A stretch of 64,000 nt of DNA from Photobacterium sp. GB-56 (GCF_003026105.1 NZ_PYNW01000005.1:124001-188000), one strand, 5' to 3'. Counted from the stretch's first letter, positions 47,476 to 57,157 are shown. Program-made: numbers and translations. Notes: generated by a model from the letters alone, not told the origin.

Positions 47476-48102
47476 TTAGTCAATCTTATAAATTGCAGTT
47501 AAGAATAGATAACGTAAAACAGGGGATTGATTATCATGTCGTACAAAAGGATGTTTTAGAGACACACTGCCATTTGTTAAATGAAAGCGTTGTTTTACCG
47601 ACTCAGCAAAACTGCTCTCACTGGGTTGAAGCTTGATTCCTGTTGCAGCATATTCAAGATGATTATCAGGTAATTCACCAAGCCACCAAGCGGGAATTTC
47701 CTTACTCGCTTTACTGCGATCGAACCAATGATCAGCAATCACCATAAGGTAATGTTCACCATGAGTAGAAAACTTGTTTTTCACTTGCTCAATAGTATTA
47801 AGTAATGCATCTCTACGGGCTTTATTGGCACTAATGAAGTGATGGGCAATCACCCAGATATATGAATGTTCGTGCTGTAAGCAATAGATAGCTTGCGATG
47901 CATGTTGGCTTTGATCTGTGTGGGTAATTTTGACAGGTGTGTTTTGTTGGGCACAATTAGCTGCAATACGGCGGCAAAGTGTTTTCGCTAAATGATCTTC
48001 TTGCATGCCTCGGCTATGAATCGTTGGGTAGTGTTGCTCACATAGCAACATGCAATCGTGAGCAAATTCCTCAAGGCTCGTTGCTAAAATATCACTGAAC
48101 AA
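47476..48102 (-). CDS. Conserved hypothetical protein
   Basis: The 208-residue protein is cytoplasmic by appearance (no signal or membrane helix). It has HDCMLLCEQHYPTIHSRGMQEDHLAKTLCRRIA near the N-terminus, a hydrophobic strand YIWVIAHHFISANKARRDALL, then YLMVIADHWFDRSKASKEIPAWWLGELPD. The strand-helix alternation suggests an alpha/beta fold, possibly nuclease-like, but I do not recognise a family. It stands alone. Confidence 0.65.
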   Translation of the reverse strand: MFSDILATSLEEFAHDCMLLCEQHYPTIHSRGMQEDHLAKTLCRRIAANCAQQNTPVKITHTDQSQHASQAIYCLQHEHSYIWVIAHHFISANKARRDALLNTIEQVKNKFSTHGEHYLMVIADHWFDRSKASKEIPAWWLGELPDNHLEYAATGIKLQPSESSFAESVKQRFHLTNGSVSLKHPFVRHDNQSPVLRYLFLTAIYKID

Positions 48103-48223
48103 AATGAATGACCTTCATGAAATAACAGACACAACAACTAAAGATGCAAGGAGTTTATCGTAGCATAAAATTTTGCAATGTCATGTAATTCATGAGGTTT
48201 TAATAATAAATGACAAGTAGATA

Positions 48224-48262
48224 AAAAAAGACCTGTACCAATTGGGATTTAGGTACAGGTTA
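48224..48262 (-). terminator. Intrinsic terminator of msrPQ
   Basis: ACCTGTACC pairs with GGTACAGGT around a 12-base loop. Read on minus it is followed by seven T. It lies 47 bp after the msrQ stop. Confidence 0.85.
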
Positions 48263-48308
48263 CTAGACAGTGAAAAGCATTCACTAAAATTAATAGGTGT
48301 TGTGTGGA

Positions 48309-48974
48309 TTAATTTGATGTCGTCGTTTTCTGATCTCTGTTGATACCAAGGTTAGTTAATCCACGTTTAAATTTGTCTCTGCGACTTAATAAAAGCAAGC
48401 TTGCAATAACGATATAGATGACTGGTTCAGTAATACCAGATTTGACAGACCATAAATAATGAATTGGGCTCAATAATAAAGCAAGGTATACCCAGTTATG
48501 AAGTTTTTGCCAGCTTGTTCCTAATATACGTTGTAACTTCTGAGTAGAAGTCAAAGTCAATAATAATAAAATTAGCCAGCTAATTGCACCAATAGCTAAA
48601 TACGGACGTTGAGTGATTTCCTCACCGACTAAAGACCAGTCAAATCCTAAGTCAAGCGAGACATAAACACTCAAGTGTAGCAATGCCCAAAAAAAGCTAT
48701 ATAAGCCCAATACTCTCCGTGTTTTTACCAAAGCCCCTTGTTTTAAATACATGGCAATTGGACTAATAAGCATTGTAATAAATAATGTATTCAATGCCGC
48801 TTTTCCTGTGAAGTGTTCAATGTCCTTAACTGGATCAGCACCAAAACCACCATTGAATGTTTGGAGAACTAATACAGTAAGAAAGAATAAGCTAACGGCA
48901 TGAATTATTACTTTCAGCCAAGTAATATGTTGAGGGGTTAGCTTTAAAAAACGCTTCTTTCTTTGAGATTTCAT
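48309..48974 (-). CDS. msrQ: MsrQ, heme-binding membrane subunit of methionine sulfoxide reductase
   Basis: The 221-residue protein has six membrane helices and conserved histidines in LLHLSVYVSLDLGF and KLHNWVYLALLLSPIHYLW, as in MsrQ/YedZ. It takes electrons from the quinone pool or flavin reductase and feeds MsrP in the periplasm. It is 2 bp downstream of msrP, so the two are cotranscribed and end at the terminator at 48224-48262. Confidence 0.93.
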   Translation of the reverse strand: MKSQRKKRFLKLTPQHITWLKVIIHAVSLFFLTVLVLQTFNGGFGADPVKDIEHFTGKAALNTLFITMLISPIAMYLKQGALVKTRRVLGLYSFFWALLHLSVYVSLDLGFDWSLVGEEITQRPYLAIGAISWLILLLLTLTSTQKLQRILGTSWQKLHNWVYLALLLSPIHYLWSVKSGITEPVIYIVIASLLLLSRRDKFKRGLTNLGINRDQKTTTSN

Positions 48975-48976
48975 TA

Positions 48977-49990
48977 TTAGTAGTTCCTTTTTAGATCCAT
49001 GCCTTTATACAAGCTCGCAACAGCATCCGCATAACCGTTAAACATGGTGGTAGGCTGACGTCGACTACTGAATATATTCCCTTCTCCTATAAAACGTTCA
49101 CTTGCTTGACTCCAACGAGGATGATCGACTGTTGGGTTTACATTGGCATAAAAGCCATATTCATCAGATGCTAAGATGTTCCATGTTGTTGGTGGCTGTT
49201 TGTCCGTTAACGTAATACGTACAATCGATTTAATGCTTTTGAAGCCATATTTCCAAGGTACGACTAAACGAAGTGGAGCGCCATTCTGTGGCGGGAGAGT
49301 TTTACCATATAACCCAACAGACAAGAGTGTAAGAGGGTGTAGCGCTTCATCAAGGCGTAATCCTTCCACATACGGATAATCAATGCCGCCACCTAATGAG
49401 CGAGATGCTTGTCCTGGCATTTGCTTTGGATCATAGAGGGTCTGAAACGCGACATATTTCGCGCGACTAGTCGGATCGGCACGTTTAATAATATCGCTTA
49501 AGCTAAAACCAATCCACGGAACATTCATAGACCATGCTTCAACACAACGTAGCCTGTAAATGCGCTCTTCTAATGGAAACAAAGAAAATAAGTCATCATA
49601 GTTAAGCGTTAAGGGTTTATTAACAAGGCCGTCAATCTTTACTTGCCATGGATCAGTAACAAAATTTTCAGCCCGAATAGCAGGTGATGATTTATCCGTA
49701 CCAAACTCATAAAAGTTATTATATTGAGTGATCTTATTTTCCGGTGTGAGTGAAAGCTTTGGATCAGATAACGGTGATTTTATTGTAGAAAGTGGACGTC
49801 GGTTATCGATCGTTTTCTGATCGTCATTTGAAAACACATCAAAAATACCCGCCGTTGCATTAGAAGCTAACGGAAGACTTGCTGCTGCAATACCTAACTT
49901 TTTTAAAATATCGCGGCGTTGATGATAAATGGACTCTGGCGTGACATCATTTTCACTTAAATCCCATTTGTTTGTTCTCTTAATTAGCAT
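48977..49990 (-). CDS. msrP: MsrP, periplasmic molybdenum methionine sulfoxide reductase subunit
   Basis: MsrP (YedY) repairs oxidised methionine in envelope proteins. The 337-residue precursor has a Tat-type signal with [18 protein letters not shown] (about 25-45). The molybdenum-ligating cysteine is C149 in [18 protein letters not shown], and the second half has [20 protein letters not shown] and [20 protein letters not shown] motifs typical of the sulfite-oxidase fold. Length matches E. coli MsrP. Export would be folded, with cofactor, through Tat. Confidence 0.95.
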   Translation of the reverse strand: MLIKRTNKWDLSENDVTPESIYHQRRDILKKLGIAAASLPLASNATAGIFDVFSNDDQKTIDNRRPLSTIKSPLSDPKLSLTPENKITQYNNFYEFGTDKSSPAIRAENFVTDPWQVKIDGLVNKPLTLNYDDLFSLFPLEERIYRLRCVEAWSMNVPWIGFSLSDIIKRADPTSRAKYVAFQTLYDPKQMPGQASRSLGGGIDYPYVEGLRLDEALHPLTLLSVGLYGKTLPPQNGAPLRLVVPWKYGFKSIKSIVRITLTDKQPPTTWNILASDEYGFYANVNPTVDHPRWSQASERFIGEGNIFSSRRQPTTMFNGYADAVASLYKGMDLKRNY

Positions 49991-50143
49991 AACGTTCCCT
50001 ACAAAAATGGCTTAAATTAGTAGACCTGATAAAAGCTGTAAAAATTTCATACGATACAAATTATTTGAAATTTCAATAAACAGTACGTAAGAAGTCTGAG
50101 TAGTAGATGCTATATAATGAATTTTTATTTTGGAGGAATGAAG

Positions 50144-50623
50144 GTGGCAAGACATTCATATGACGCTGATCTTGAACTACAGCATATCTATATTGAAGTG
50201 CATGCGGAGCGGTATCATCACCTTAAAGCATTTATAGAAGCGTATTACTGTTTTACCCATGGTGCCGTCACCAAACAAGATAAGCCTGATTGGCAAGCAA
50301 TTTTTGATGTAGGTATTCGAACAACAAATGCTGCGAAGATCATGGATCGTAAATTGCTTATTAGAGATATGTTAGTGCCGTTATCTGTATTAATTGGTTA
50401 TATGAAAGCCATGGTAAGAGATGATATTTTGACGATTGAAGGTTTGCGTAATTTATTAAATGAGCAATTGAAGTATGTGGTAATGACTCGTGAAGAATAT
50501 GCTTATTTATCCAAGCAAGGGCTACGCGATGCAATGCCAATAAGCTTTTACCTACGTGAGCATAAACACTATAAGCAGATTTCAGCGCGTTATGATGTGG
50601 CAGGTATCACATTAGTCAAGTAG
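50144..50623 (+). CDS. Hypothetical protein
   Basis: From GTG 50144 the protein is 159 residues, starting (M)ARHSYDADLELQHIYIEVHA. GGAGG lies 7 nt upstream of that GTG, whereas the earlier ATG (50117) has no ribosome site and the ATG at 50138 almost touches it. The protein is soluble and alpha-helical in look, with RYHHLKAFIEAYYCFTHG, a hydrophobic helix MLVPLSVLIGYMKAMV and YAYLSKQGLRDAMPISFYL. No family was recognised. It precedes the desaturase in the same direction, 93 bp apart. Confidence 0.65.
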   Translation: MARHSYDADLELQHIYIEVHAERYHHLKAFIEAYYCFTHGAVTKQDKPDWQAIFDVGIRTTNAAKIMDRKLLIRDMLVPLSVLIGYMKAMVRDDILTIEGLRNLLNEQLKYVVMTREEYAYLSKQGLRDAMPISFYLREHKHYKQISARYDVAGITLVK

Positions 50624-50716
50624 GTCGTATGAAAATACTGCGTATCTATTGATAGTCGTAAATAGCGCATATATTCTTGGCTTACATGTGTACGCTGAAT
50701 GTAGAGTGATTATAGG

Positions 50717-51850
50717 ATGACAACTCAACAGCAAAAACCCCCTGTACTTTGGTTAAATGTCGCCGTGTTTAGTGTGACGTTACTTGTTGCGATAATTGGT
50801 GTTCCGCTTTATGCGTACCAATATGGTTTCGATTGGACACAAATATTAATGTTAGTTGTAGCATTTAGCTTTTGTGGTATGTCTATTACGGCGGGATATC
50901 ACCGTTTATGGTCACATAAAACTTATCAAGCTAATGCAATGCTCCGTTTCATTTTTGCAATTGGCGGTGCATTTGCTTTGCAAAATAGTATCTTGCATTG
51001 GTCTTCAGATCATCGTATTCATCACCGCCATGTTGATAACAATGATAAAGATCCTTATTCAGCGAAAAAAGGTTTCTTTTATAGCCATATTGGCTGGATG
51101 TTACGTGATTACCAAGGGAGTCGATACCATGACTACGACAATTGCCGTGATTTACAAAAAGATAAAATAGTAATGTGGCAGCATAAATATTATTTATGGC
51201 TGGCGATGGGTACCAATTTTGGTATTCCATTAGCTTTCGGGTTTATTCATGGTGATATTTGGGGGGCACTATTGCTTGTTGGCTTTCTCCGATTAGTACT
51301 CAGCCATCATACGACTTTTTTCATCAATTCATTGGCGCATATTTGGGGGGCTCAGCCTTATACTGATAGAAATACCGCACGTGATAACGGATTATTGGCT
51401 TTTTTAACTTTTGGTGAAGGTTATCATAACTATCACCATATTTTTGAAAATGACTATCGAAATGGTATTTGCTGGTGGCAGTTTGACCCAACTAAATGGT
51501 TGATTAAGGCCTGTTCATGGATAGGTTGGACAAGAAATTTAAAAGTTACGCCTGCTGACCGAATTGAAAAAACCAAAGCAAAAATGCAATTTAAACGAAT
51601 CCAACAACAATTGAGTAAGATGCCGAACAATGTCGCAAGGCTAACGCAGCTTCAGCAAGAGTATGAAGCTTTGATTGCTAAAATTTCAGATTATTATCAA
51701 GCAAAAAAGCGTTTACTGGATCTTGAGAAGCAAAAAATTGCCAATAGCTATGATGATTTTGAGTTTATGCAGCAGTATAAATCTATGCAAGCCCGACTAG
51801 AACAACAACGGCGTGCATGGAAAGGTTTGATGCAACAATATACGACGTAG
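50717..51850 (+). CDS. Acyl-CoA desaturase (delta-9 type)
   Basis: The 377-residue membrane di-iron enzyme has all three histidine boxes: HRLWSH (62-67), HRIHHRH (99-105) and HNYHH (238-242). It introduces a double bond into saturated acyl-CoA, raising membrane fluidity, which suits a cold or marine bacterium. Four membrane helices are visible. The last 100 residues form a charged Gln/Lys-rich coiled coil (RIQQQLSKMPNN, then EQQRRAW), longer than in many relatives. It ends in a terminator. Confidence 0.94.
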   Translation: MTTQQQKPPVLWLNVAVFSVTLLVAIIGVPLYAYQYGFDWTQILMLVVAFSFCGMSITAGYHRLWSHKTYQANAMLRFIFAIGGAFALQNSILHWSSDHRIHHRHVDNNDKDPYSAKKGFFYSHIGWMLRDYQGSRYHDYDNCRDLQKDKIVMWQHKYYLWLAMGTNFGIPLAFGFIHGDIWGALLLVGFLRLVLSHHTTFFINSLAHIWGAQPYTDRNTARDNGLLAFLTFGEGYHNYHHIFENDYRNGICWWQFDPTKWLIKACSWIGWTRNLKVTPADRIEKTKAKMQFKRIQQQLSKMPNNVARLTQLQQEYEALIAKISDYYQAKKRLLDLEKQKIANSYDDFEFMQQYKSMQARLEQQRRAWKGLMQQYTT

Positions 51851-52176
51851 CTTGCTAAACCCCATAGTATTGAAACAGTAATTAAAGAGTTGTTAAGTTT
51901 ACCGTAACTTAACAGCTCTTTTTTTGTATAAACGGTATAGTAGTATAGATATAATTAATTTTACTATTATTCGCATAGTTAAGTTATGTAACTGATTGAT
52001 TAAAATGATCTGCTTAATCTAAAACATAACCCTCGCTAGTAGAAATTGCTTATATAAAGTACTATGGATTGTAGAGATTTGTTTATAGTTTGTATTAGAG
52101 AGTAATACTGACTATGCAACAAAATGTTTGGGTTTGTTGCAAATAGACTCAGGAATTTTTTAACGGAGACATCGTT
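51851..52176. other. Intergenic region, 326 bp
   Basis: Contains the desaturase terminator at 51885-51926. The remainder is AT-rich promoter region of the L,D-transpeptidase gene. No other element was seen. Confidence 0.4.
51885..51926 (+). terminator. Intrinsic terminator
   Basis: AAGAGTTGTTAAGTT pairs with AACTTAACAGCTCTT (one mismatch) and is followed by seven T. It closes the desaturase gene. Confidence 0.88.
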
Positions 52177-53079
52177 TTGTACCGCGCATTGCTTCTTTCA
52201 CTTACTTGTTTGGTATCTTCTGCTGTAAATGCAATTGAATATCAATTACCAACCGATGGTAGTAATATCGTTGGTACACCTAACTATTACGAAGTACAAA
52301 AAGGGGATAGTCTTGCTGATATCGCCAATAAGTATAATGTTGGTTTTTTAGGTATGATGGCTGCGAATAAAGGTATTGATCCTTTTCTTCCTGCTCCTGG
52401 ACGTTTACTTGAGGTACCAACCAAGGTTGTATTACCAGATGTTGCTCACAAGGGGATTGTAGTCAATCTTGCGGAACTTCGTTTGTATTACTTTCCAAAA
52501 GACGATGCATCAAAAGTTTATATCTTCCCTATTGGTATCGGTCGAGTTGGACGTGAAACCCCAAGTATGACAACAAGTATCAATGAAAAAGTGAAGAATC
52601 CAACATGGACACCGCCTGCTTCTATTCGTAAAGAACATGCCGCAAGAGGTGATATTCTTCCCGCAGTTGTACCAGCAGGGCCTGATAATCCGTTAGGCGA
52701 CTATAAAATGCGTTTAGCTTATGGTCATGGAGAATATCTAATTCACGGCACTAATAAAGATTTTGGTATTGGTATGCGTGTTAGTGGTGGCTGTATTCGT
52801 ATGAACCCATGGGATGTTGAGTGGTTATTTCCACACGTTGCGTTAGGCACACAAGTGCGCATTATTAATCAACCTGTAAAGTATTCAGTTGAACCTAACG
52901 GACAGATCGTTGTTGAAGTACATGCGCCATTATCGAAAGATGAATCACAAATGGGTGAAAAGAAAGTTGTAACGGCACCTGCGAAATTGATTGATGACTT
53001 GAATTACGATAATGATGCTTATCAGGTACTCACCAAGGCATTAGATAACCAAAGTGGTATTCCTGTTGTTTTAAATTAA
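52177..53079 (+). CDS. L,D-transpeptidase with LysM domain
   Basis: The 300-residue precursor has a signal peptide (cleavage near VNA-I at residue 19), a LysM-type peptidoglycan-binding motif (about 38-82, YYEVQKGDSLADIANKYNV) and a YkuD catalytic domain (about 92-225) with His190 in YLIHGTN and Cys206 in RVSGGCIRM. Such enzymes make 3-3 crosslinks or attach Lpp to peptidoglycan; lpp lies 440 bp downstream on the other strand. The start is TTG 52177, set by a GGAGA site 7 nt upstream. Confidence 0.95.
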   Translation: MYRALLLSLTCLVSSAVNAIEYQLPTDGSNIVGTPNYYEVQKGDSLADIANKYNVGFLGMMAANKGIDPFLPAPGRLLEVPTKVVLPDVAHKGIVVNLAELRLYYFPKDDASKVYIFPIGIGRVGRETPSMTTSINEKVKNPTWTPPASIRKEHAARGDILPAVVPAGPDNPLGDYKMRLAYGHGEYLIHGTNKDFGIGMRVSGGCIRMNPWDVEWLFPHVALGTQVRIINQPVKYSVEPNGQIVVEVHAPLSKDESQMGEKKVVTAPAKLIDDLNYDNDAYQVLTKALDNQSGIPVVLN

Positions 53080-53099
53080 TTATATTTGAAATGATATCA

Positions 53100-53128
53100 A
53101 ACGAGAGCCTATGCTCTCGTTTTTTTTA
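53100..53128 (+). terminator. Intrinsic terminator
   Basis: AACGAGAGC pairs with GCTCTCGTT around CTAT, followed by a run of T. It ends the L,D-transpeptidase transcript. Confidence 0.88.
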
Positions 53129-53460
53129 TCTAAATATTGTGTGTAATAACGATGGTGGTGGATTTGGTGAAGCATATGAATAATTGTATTAATAGATGAT
53201 GTAATATGTGACAGAAGCTTTGAACCCTCATTGTTATTAGGTGAGAGCATATAAGTATACGAATTAAGAGAGTTTAAATTTAACTTATCAACCGTAAGAT
53301 CGTTTCTTCTACTTAGGTTAAGTTACAAATTAAAACGGGTTAAAGGGAAGTTTTGCTGCTTAGAATAGGGAGCTGAATACTTGATAGAGGCAATTAACGG
53401 TAAGTATTAAACAGAGGAATGATTGATACCATGAATGTATTTATTGGTCTTTCTTATGAC

Positions 53461-53493
53461 AAAAAAAGAGATGGCTTATAAAAAGCCATCTCC
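53461..53493 (-). terminator. Intrinsic terminator of lpp
   Basis: GAGATGGCT pairs with AGCCATCTC around a 7-base loop; on minus the stem is followed by seven T. This is a strong terminator, as expected for a very highly expressed gene. Confidence 0.88.
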
Positions 53494-53517
53494 TTAAAGT
53501 ACTTAAGCTAAGACAAA

Positions 53518-53778
53518 TTACTTAGTGTAAGAACCAGCAATGTTGTCGATACGCTTGTTAGCACGCATTGCTTCTTGGTAAGCCGCGTCTGATGCTGCAC
53601 GAGAGTCGTTTACAGCGCTAACGATTTGGTCTTGTTGACCTTGTAGTGCACTTACTTGCTCAGCTAAAGTGTCTACTTTGTTAGTAAGAGTTTGCATTTT
53701 GTCTGCTTCAGTGCTTGAACAACCTACTAAAGATGCAGATAGTAGAAGACCAGCTAAGATAGTTACAGTACGTTTCAT
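53518..53778 (-). CDS. lpp: Major outer-membrane lipoprotein (Lpp, Braun lipoprotein)
   Basis: The 86-residue precursor has a lipobox LVGC (Cys20) and then a heptad-repeat coiled coil (KMQTLTNKVDTLAEQVSALQ, then RAASDAAYQEAMRANKRIDN). It ends SYTK, with the terminal lysine that is linked to peptidoglycan. Lpp trimers tie the outer membrane to the wall; the L,D-transpeptidase gene nearby encodes the type of enzyme that makes this bond. Confidence 0.92.
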   Translation of the reverse strand: MKRTVTILAGLLLSASLVGCSSTEADKMQTLTNKVDTLAEQVSALQGQQDQIVSAVNDSRAASDAAYQEAMRANKRIDNIAGSYTK

Positions 53779-54214
53779 TTTTTATAAATCTCCATATTGA
53801 TTGTGCCACTACAACTGAGTGTGAAAGATTGAGTTGGCAAATTCATTATGGCATAACTTCTTAAAATTGCTCATTAATTTTTTTCGGTTAGATCAAAAAA
53901 TTCACGTAAACACTGAATTTTTGGTTAAAAAATAAACAATTATGACATTAAATTTTCATACCGTTTTAGTGACTAACTATGCGTAATGCCGCTTGTAATA
54001 AGGGCTGGCGCTATATTTATGACTTCAAATAAATTAAAACGTCAGGTTTATGTAAAAAAAATATATTAACAAAAAAAGAAATATAACAGGCGAATTAATG
54101 AACGAAAATGCAAATAGAAAATGAGAGTAAGTTCACATGATTTTGACTATCAATTTCGTATCTAAATATCGCTCAATGTTAACTTAGTTGTATATATTGT
54201 TGTGTCGTTCATGA
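53779..54214. other. Intergenic region, 436 bp
   Basis: Carries the lpp promoter near 53845 on minus. The remainder is very AT-rich with no gene recognised. Confidence 0.4.
53845..53853 (-). promoter_or_regulatory. Extended -10 promoter element of lpp
   Basis: On minus the sequence reads TGCCATAAT, a -10 hexamer CATAAT with the TGN extension, about 65-70 bp before the lpp start. No good -35 match was seen; an extended -10 can compensate. The transcription start would be near 53838. Confidence 0.5.
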
Positions 54215-54814
54215 TTATGATGCATTGGGTACACTTTTAATGATGTTAGGAATTACGGAAATAAGTGGTGCAGGGCTAAGAAGGTGTGGCACTTTATCAA
54301 TAAGTTCACCGTTAGGTAATAAGAAGTAAAAATAGGAATTGTGATCAATCGTATATTCAAGCGCTGAATCTTTTAAATCTGTCCGTATGTAAAGTACACC
54401 GTATTTCTCAGCGAGTTCCTTCGTTTGTTCTTGCGTTCCTGCCATACCTGAAATAGATGAATGGAAATGTTTTGCATAGTTAGCCGTTTTTACTGCAGTA
54501 TCTCGCTCTGGATCTAATGTTATAAATATTGGCCAGATGTTTTGGCGTTGCTCTTCAGGAATTTGTTTTAAGGCTGCAGACATAACTGCTAATGATGTTG
54601 GACATACATCTGGACATTGTGTGTAGCCAAAATAAACTAAACGTATTCTTTGATCTTCGGGATTATAGAGGTCAACGGCCTCGTTGCCTGATTCTAGAAA
54701 ATTTAGAGGGTAATGAGGCTCTATAGCGAGTGATGGGTCGCGGCTATCAAGTATATAGCTTGTTGTTAGTCCTGCGATTAATGCGATGGCTAGAATAACC
54801 CATTGGTATTTCAT
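54215..54814 (-). CDS. SCO-family copper-binding protein (SenC-type)
   Basis: The 199-residue protein has one N-terminal membrane anchor (about 5-20) and a thioredoxin-like domain. Its copper-binding CPDVC (C67, C71) is in YFGYTQCPDVCPTS, and the matching histidine is in YTIDHNSYFYFL. SCO proteins deliver copper to the CuA site of cytochrome oxidase or act as periplasmic thiol reductants. ATG 54814 with AAGGAT upstream is chosen; a 52-codon extension upstream is not family-like. No oxidase genes are adjacent. Confidence 0.93.
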   Translation of the reverse strand: MKYQWVILAIALIAGLTTSYILDSRDPSLAIEPHYPLNFLESGNEAVDLYNPEDQRIRLVYFGYTQCPDVCPTSLAVMSAALKQIPEEQRQNIWPIFITLDPERDTAVKTANYAKHFHSSISGMAGTQEQTKELAEKYGVLYIRTDLKDSALEYTIDHNSYFYFLLPNGELIDKVPHLLSPAPLISVIPNIIKSVPNAS

Positions 54815-54937
54815 TTGTTTATCCTTAAACAAGTTTAATCGTACAACTGTGATTATGCTTTTAGCTATCTTATAAGTGTAGGTATGTTTAATACTTTTGT
54901 GAGGTATATTTATCCTTGCTCTAAAATATAGAAAGGA

Positions 54938-54962
54938 TAAAAAAAGCAGCCAGATGGCTGCC
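54938..54962 (-). terminator. Intrinsic terminator
   Basis: GCAGCCA pairs with TGGCTGC; on minus the stem is followed by a run of T. It closes the DUF368 gene, 25 bp after its stop. Confidence 0.82.
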
Positions 54963-54987
54963 TTCTTCAATGAGCGTTATAGGTAAA

Positions 54988-55908
54988 TTATTTTTGCTCA
55001 GTTGCTGCAAATTTTTCTAATCCCCAAACAACCAGAATACCTAAAACCATTGCACAAATAGCGTATCCGATCAGTGCGGGTTGTCCAGTGACTTGCTCGA
55101 AGTTAAACGGTGATAAGTTATGTTCAAGTAATGGTACTTGTTCACCATGTGAATTTACACGCCAACTCACCACTTCTTTCCAAGGCCAGATCTTACTTAA
55201 TGTACCGATCATTAAACCAGTTAAGAACGTTAGTGCAATATCACGGTAGCTACGAAGAATCCATGATAAGAAGTGAGAAAACGTTAATAGCCCTGCAGCA
55301 CAACCTATTGCGAAAAGACCAAGCGTAACAACATCAATAGATTTAGCTGCCGCAAGGATCGGTGCATACATACCTAGCAGGAGTAATATAAAGCTTCCAG
55401 ATATTCCAGGTAAAATCATGGCACAAATTGCAATAGCACCTGCAATAAGTACATTGATAGGTGTTGGCTCCATTGCGACAGGGTGAAGGACGGTAATTCC
55501 ATAAGCAAATACTGCACCGATAACAATGGCAATGAATCGATTAATCGACCATTTTTCCACTTGTTTGAACATATGAATAACAGAGATAATGATCAAACCA
55601 AAGAAAAATGACCATAATGGAATTGGATGTGTTTCTAGCATCCAAGTAATGAGTTTAGCGAAGGTAAAAATACTGGTTAGAATACCGGCGAATAAACAGA
55701 TCAAAAATGTACCGTTGATATGTTCAAATGCGCCTTTAAGCCCTTCTTTTCGAATGATGCCAATAAGCGATGGGTTAATACGACGGATGCTCTCAAGTAA
55801 GGTGTCGTAAATACCAGTGATAAAGGCGATAGTACCACCAGAAACCCCAGGGACAACATCTGCAGCCCCCATAGCCATGCCTTTTAGAAAGGTGAAAAGT
55901 TTAGTCAT
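54988..55908 (-). CDS. DUF368 polyprenyl-lipid-carrier-flippase-like membrane protein
   Basis: The 306-residue protein starts MTKLFTFLKGMAMGAADVVPGVSGGTIAFITGIYD, the hallmark of DUF368 (two PGxSGG motifs; the second is ILPGISGSFILLLLGMY). About eight to nine membrane helices are visible. Some family members are reported to recycle undecaprenyl phosphate across the membrane, so a role in wall or polysaccharide lipid-carrier supply is possible. ATG 55908 gives the family N-terminus; a 38-codon upstream extension was rejected. Confidence 0.92.
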   Translation of the reverse strand: MTKLFTFLKGMAMGAADVVPGVSGGTIAFITGIYDTLLESIRRINPSLIGIIRKEGLKGAFEHINGTFLICLFAGILTSIFTFAKLITWMLETHPIPLWSFFFGLIIISVIHMFKQVEKWSINRFIAIVIGAVFAYGITVLHPVAMEPTPINVLIAGAIAICAMILPGISGSFILLLLGMYAPILAAAKSIDVVTLGLFAIGCAAGLLTFSHFLSWILRSYRDIALTFLTGLMIGTLSKIWPWKEVVSWRVNSHGEQVPLLEHNLSPFNFEQVTGQPALIGYAICAMVLGILVVWGLEKFAATEQK

Positions 55909-56068
55909 TAGATTATGTATCTCTATGATAGCCAAAAACATTTGGTGCATTATATAAGTAATGAGAAAGATACTACCATAAATCTTACTTTTAATATCTT
56001 GGGTTATTTGTAACAAAAGCATGACTGATAGTAATAAATGAAGTGACGATAAATTCTTTGACTAGTTG

Positions 56069-56734
56069 TTATAAAGCGGCAAGTTTGCCTTTTATTGCAC
56101 TTTTAGCGAAATCAGCAAAGCGTTCACATGGTTGCTGATGAAAAGTGAAATTTGCTTGATCATTGCCAATAATATCAAGCAGTAATAGTTCTGCTTGATA
56201 TTTAGCTTCTAATAATTGGTCATTATTAAAATAGCTAAGTACAGGTGAAATCAGCTTTTTATCTACTTTTTGTAAAGAATAATAGCATTGGTTAATTGCG
56301 ATATTATCATTGAATAACTCTAAGGCTTGAAAACGAGTTTTGATTTGCTCTTGTGAGTGTAATAATCGTAGGAGTTTATCCCAGCGCTCTGCTGCTAATA
56401 TTCCCATAGCGACATACTCTGAACGTTGGTAACTTTTTAATAGCATACGCTCATAGTCATCTCGAATACCATTATCATTAAGATCTGAACCAAATAATTT
56501 AGTATGGTCGGTGGTGTCTGGCATTGTATAAGGACGAGGCACTTGATGGCTGCTGACATTCTTATCAGCCAAGATTTCAAGTGCTCTAAATTGGTTAAGA
56601 GGAAGATCTACATTATGCTGTGTGATTTTTTCAGGAGATAATTTTATTACGCGAGGTATATCTTCGTCTGCTTTTGCAGTTAAGGCTGGAAAATATGAAA
56701 AAAATAATAAAGCTATAGTGAATACTTTTTTCAT
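56069..56734 (-). CDS. Hypothetical secreted protein with calcium-loop motif
   Basis: The 221-residue precursor has a signal peptide (about 1-22, ending TAKA-DED). The region LFGSDLNDNGIRDDYERML holds DLNDNGIRDDYE, a dockerin/EF-hand-type calcium loop (D-x-N-x-N-G-x-R-D-D). The rest is helical with two cysteines (INQCYYS and QQPCERF) that may pair. No larger family was recognised. Probable periplasmic protein of unknown role. Confidence 0.75.
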   Translation of the reverse strand: MKKVFTIALLFFSYFPALTAKADEDIPRVIKLSPEKITQHNVDLPLNQFRALEILADKNVSSHQVPRPYTMPDTTDHTKLFGSDLNDNGIRDDYERMLLKSYQRSEYVAMGILAAERWDKLLRLLHSQEQIKTRFQALELFNDNIAINQCYYSLQKVDKKLISPVLSYFNNDQLLEAKYQAELLLLDIIGNDQANFTFHQQPCERFADFAKSAIKGKLAAL

Positions 56735-57064
56735 ATGATGCGTTCTTTGCTCCCATTGATTGTATTTTTATTTAATCATTACGCTATTTTATATAAAGAG
56801 CAAATTTATCTTAATGAAAATGAGATCGTAAGATAATAAAAGAATGGTAGTTGTAATAATGAGTATTAAAATTCACGTTTTCGGTCACATTCTTCTACAA
56901 ATTACTTTAAAAACATGAGTCTATGATGAAATGAAAAGACAGCTGTTATGTTCAGCTTCGATTTAGTTTAGAACTCTATACTGTATGTGTAAATTAAGAG
57001 TAGAAAACATCAAATTATCTAATAAAAGATATTTACTCATATTATATTGTAATATAGGAATGAT
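56735..57064. other. Intergenic region, 330 bp
   Basis: AT-rich. It holds the promoter side of the secreted protein gene (minus) and the ribosome site of a 30-residue ORF (plus). Nothing else was seen. Confidence 0.35.
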
Positions 57065-57157
57065 ATGCCAGAGCACATATTCGAAGTGTTATTAATTATA
57101 GCTGCAATAGTTATTGCGTTAAGTGTATTTTTAATCGCTGTTACAAATTATGCTTAG
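57065..57157 (+). CDS. Possible 30-residue membrane microprotein
   Basis: ATG 57065 with AGGA 6 nt upstream encodes MPEHIFEVLL followed by IIAAIVIALSVFLIAVTNYA, a single hydrophobic helix with a short acidic start. The stop lies at the base of a long inverted repeat that could serve as its terminator. The size, helix and ribosome site fit a small membrane regulator, but nothing identifies it. Coding status is uncertain. Confidence 0.4.
   Translation: MPEHIFEVLLIIAAIVIALSVFLIAVTNYA

Larger units (their letters stand above)
53080..53517. other. Intergenic region, 438 bp
   Basis: Bounded by two terminators (53100-53128 and 53461-53493). No gene, RNA or repeat was recognised between them. Confidence 0.4.
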
